A stretch of 64,000 nt of DNA, from NCBI RefSeq assembly GCF_900496995.4, contig NC_044029.1, forward strand, positions 4,960,001 through 5,024,000, written 5' to 3'. Under the pieces are notes generated by a model. The model did no database searches. It worked only from the letters and a program-made list of their open reading frames with translations, and was not told the DNA's origin. Positions 63,001 to 64,000 of this stretch are shown here, in pieces. Source of the stretch: Aquila chrysaetos chrysaetos (taxonomy: Eukaryota > Chordata > Aves > Accipitriformes > Accipitridae). The position numbers and the translations under genes are program-made. The first letter of the stretch is position 1, and the number at the start of each line of letters is the position of its first letter.

Positions 63001-64000
63001 ATCAAGGCTTGGGAGAGAGAGGTGGCTCGTGCGTGCCCACATATCCCTTGATATATCTGGGATGCAGCTGGGACATGCATCCAAGTAGGAAACACCGCTG
63101 AGTCCGCTGACGTAACCTAAACGACCGCAGCTTGGCAGCTCTGTGGCCCTGAGTCTGCTCACGGGCTTCAGTCCCGCACGGAGGTAGCAGGCTGTCGGGC
63201 AAACCCAGCTCTTCTCTTGCGAAAGCAGCAGTAGCTGTTTGCGGCTCTGGCCGTGCGTGACTGCAGAGGGTGTTCGGCTGCCAGGGGCCGTGGCTTTAAG
63301 CACTGGTATTCATTGCTGTATTGATCGTCAGGCCAGGGAGGAGGAGAGGAGAGTAGTGCACGATGTGGAGCAGCATCTCCAGCTGTGTGTACATGCTGCT
63401 CTTGGTGTCCTTTGGATCGCTTGTAAGGTGATGGGTAAGACGCTTTGCTTCTTTTTGTTTTACATAGCGTTCCTGAAAGCTTCCCAGAGTCTCAGTCTGC
63501 TTCAAGACAACACTAACTGTTTCTCTTCCCCCCCACCTCCTTGAAAATTTAAGTTAGTGCCCTGCACTGTCTCTTCATAAAGTAACTCATAGCAGTTCTA
63601 CGTGACGTGTGGATCTTGTTATGAAATAATAGCAAGATTAATACCTTAGCTCTAACTTGCCCAGCTATGATAAAGAAGGTTCTGTGCTGTGGTGTTATTT
63701 CAGGAACACTATTCAGTTCAAATGTTAATGATCCTGGCTGGTCATTAATGAAAAGAGAATTGCAACTTTATTTTACGTTCTGAGGGTGAAATATATTCTA
63801 AAAGCAGTGGGAGCCTTCCCACTGACTTTAGGAGGGTTAAGAGGGCACCTGGCCTCAGTATGTTCCTTATGTGCTCTATTCCTGCATTTTATATATGCAT
63901 ATATAAAAACTTCTGCATAACGGTAACAGCAACAAGTTGTTTTATTTTTCAAGAAACATTTCAAAATATACTACTGCAGGGCTAGAATTCAATAGCTAGA
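60053..64000 (+). other. EEA1: EEA1 intron 10, incomplete
   Basis: The intron runs off the window. It carries a sense-oriented CR1 (60,805-61,758) and otherwise AT-rich unique sequence; a GC-richer part at about 63,060-63,420 shows short open frames without recognisable domains. No EEA1 coding exon follows in the remaining 3.9 kb. Confidence 0.85.
60805..61758 (+). mobile_element. 5'-truncated CR1 LINE, sense to EEA1
   Basis: A 257-codon open frame (60,807-61,580) reads through the C-terminal part of CR1 reverse transcriptase, including GIECTLSKFADNTKLCGGVD, LGVLVDEKL, AAQKANRILGCIKRS and GLEHLSYEDRLRELGLFSLE. The catalytic FADD box is FADN, so the second Asp is lost. After the frame ends, the matching downstream part continues in another frame (about 61,575-61,700), showing at least one frameshift. 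The 3' end, gttctatgatgat, is the CR1-type terminal repeat. The 5' part of ORF2 and ORF1 are absent, so this is a dead, 5'-truncated insertion, but it is much less decayed than the intron 1 copy. Confidence 0.92.

Larger units (their letters stand above)
24312..64000 (+). other. EEA1: EEA1 gene, 5' part (exons 1-10 and introns)
   Basis: Early endosome antigen 1 is a Rab5 effector that tethers early endosomes before SNARE-driven fusion. Its N-terminal C2H2 finger binds Rab5-GTP, a very long parallel coiled coil spans the tethering distance, and a C-terminal Rab5 site plus FYVE domain binds PI3P. Ten coding exons joined at GT-AG sites give one frame of 303 codons with no stop. Nine of them match the recalled mammalian exon lengths exactly; exon 7 is two codons shorter with the acceptor I favour. 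Coding segments are 24,312-24,335; 32,906-32,998; 47,069-47,196; 50,830-50,884; 51,008-51,073; 51,912-51,951; 52,846-52,953; 53,040-53,161; 54,775-54,930; 59,936-60,052. The remaining coiled coil and FYVE exons are outside the window. A possible additional finger exon sits in intron 2. Confidence 0.96.

Noticed and set aside
62225..63544. Possible next EEA1 exon or other gene in the right 2 kb.
   Set aside because: None of the frames resembles the expected continuation of the EEA1 coiled coil, and composition is intron-like.
1..64000. tRNA, rRNA, CRISPR arrays or bacterial-type operons.
   Set aside because: No cloverleaf with A/B boxes, rRNA core or regularly spaced repeats was seen by eye; the window is a vertebrate gene with large introns.

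Overview
The window is vertebrate nuclear DNA, almost certainly from a bird. Split exons with GT-AG introns encode a recognisable vertebrate protein. The interspersed repeats are CR1 LINEs, a solo endogenous-retrovirus LTR of a type I associate with non-galliform birds, and faint MIR-like SINE remnants. A CpG island marks the promoter. There are no bacterial operons, CRISPR arrays or recognisable tRNA/rRNA genes.

Layout: positions 1 to about 23,560 are gene-poor upstream DNA with simple repeats, a complete solo LTR (13,656-14,244, flanked by a 5-bp AAGGG duplication) and one possible MIR remnant. A GC-rich CpG island (about 23,560-25,460) holds the promoter and first coding exon of EEA1 (early endosome antigen 1), read on the + strand. 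Ten coding exons of EEA1 lie between 24,312 and 60,052. They carry the N-terminus, the Rab5-binding C2H2 zinc finger, and the start of the long coiled coil. They encode about 303 residues in one continuous frame. The rest of the coiled coil and the C-terminal FYVE domain lie beyond the right edge. Intron 1 contains a degraded antisense CR1, and intron 10 a better preserved sense CR1.

The most interesting signal is in the 14-kb intron 2. At 36,020-36,142 there is an exon-like segment encoding a second C2H2 zinc finger of the EEA1/rabenosyn type. Its first nine residues are identical to those of exon 3, yet five of those nine codons differ, all silently. It has an AG acceptor, usable GT donors and 0/0 phase, so it could be included in frame and give EEA1 two tandem Rab5-binding fingers. 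I do not know of a described isoform with this arrangement.

Secondary signals are a 36-bp-stem, miRNA-like hairpin 600 bp further on, three in-frame competing acceptors at exon 7, and a stop-free 123-nt intron 4 whose retention would keep the frame. All exon calls rest on splice motifs, frame continuity and recalled similarity to mammalian EEA1; no alignment or expression data were available.
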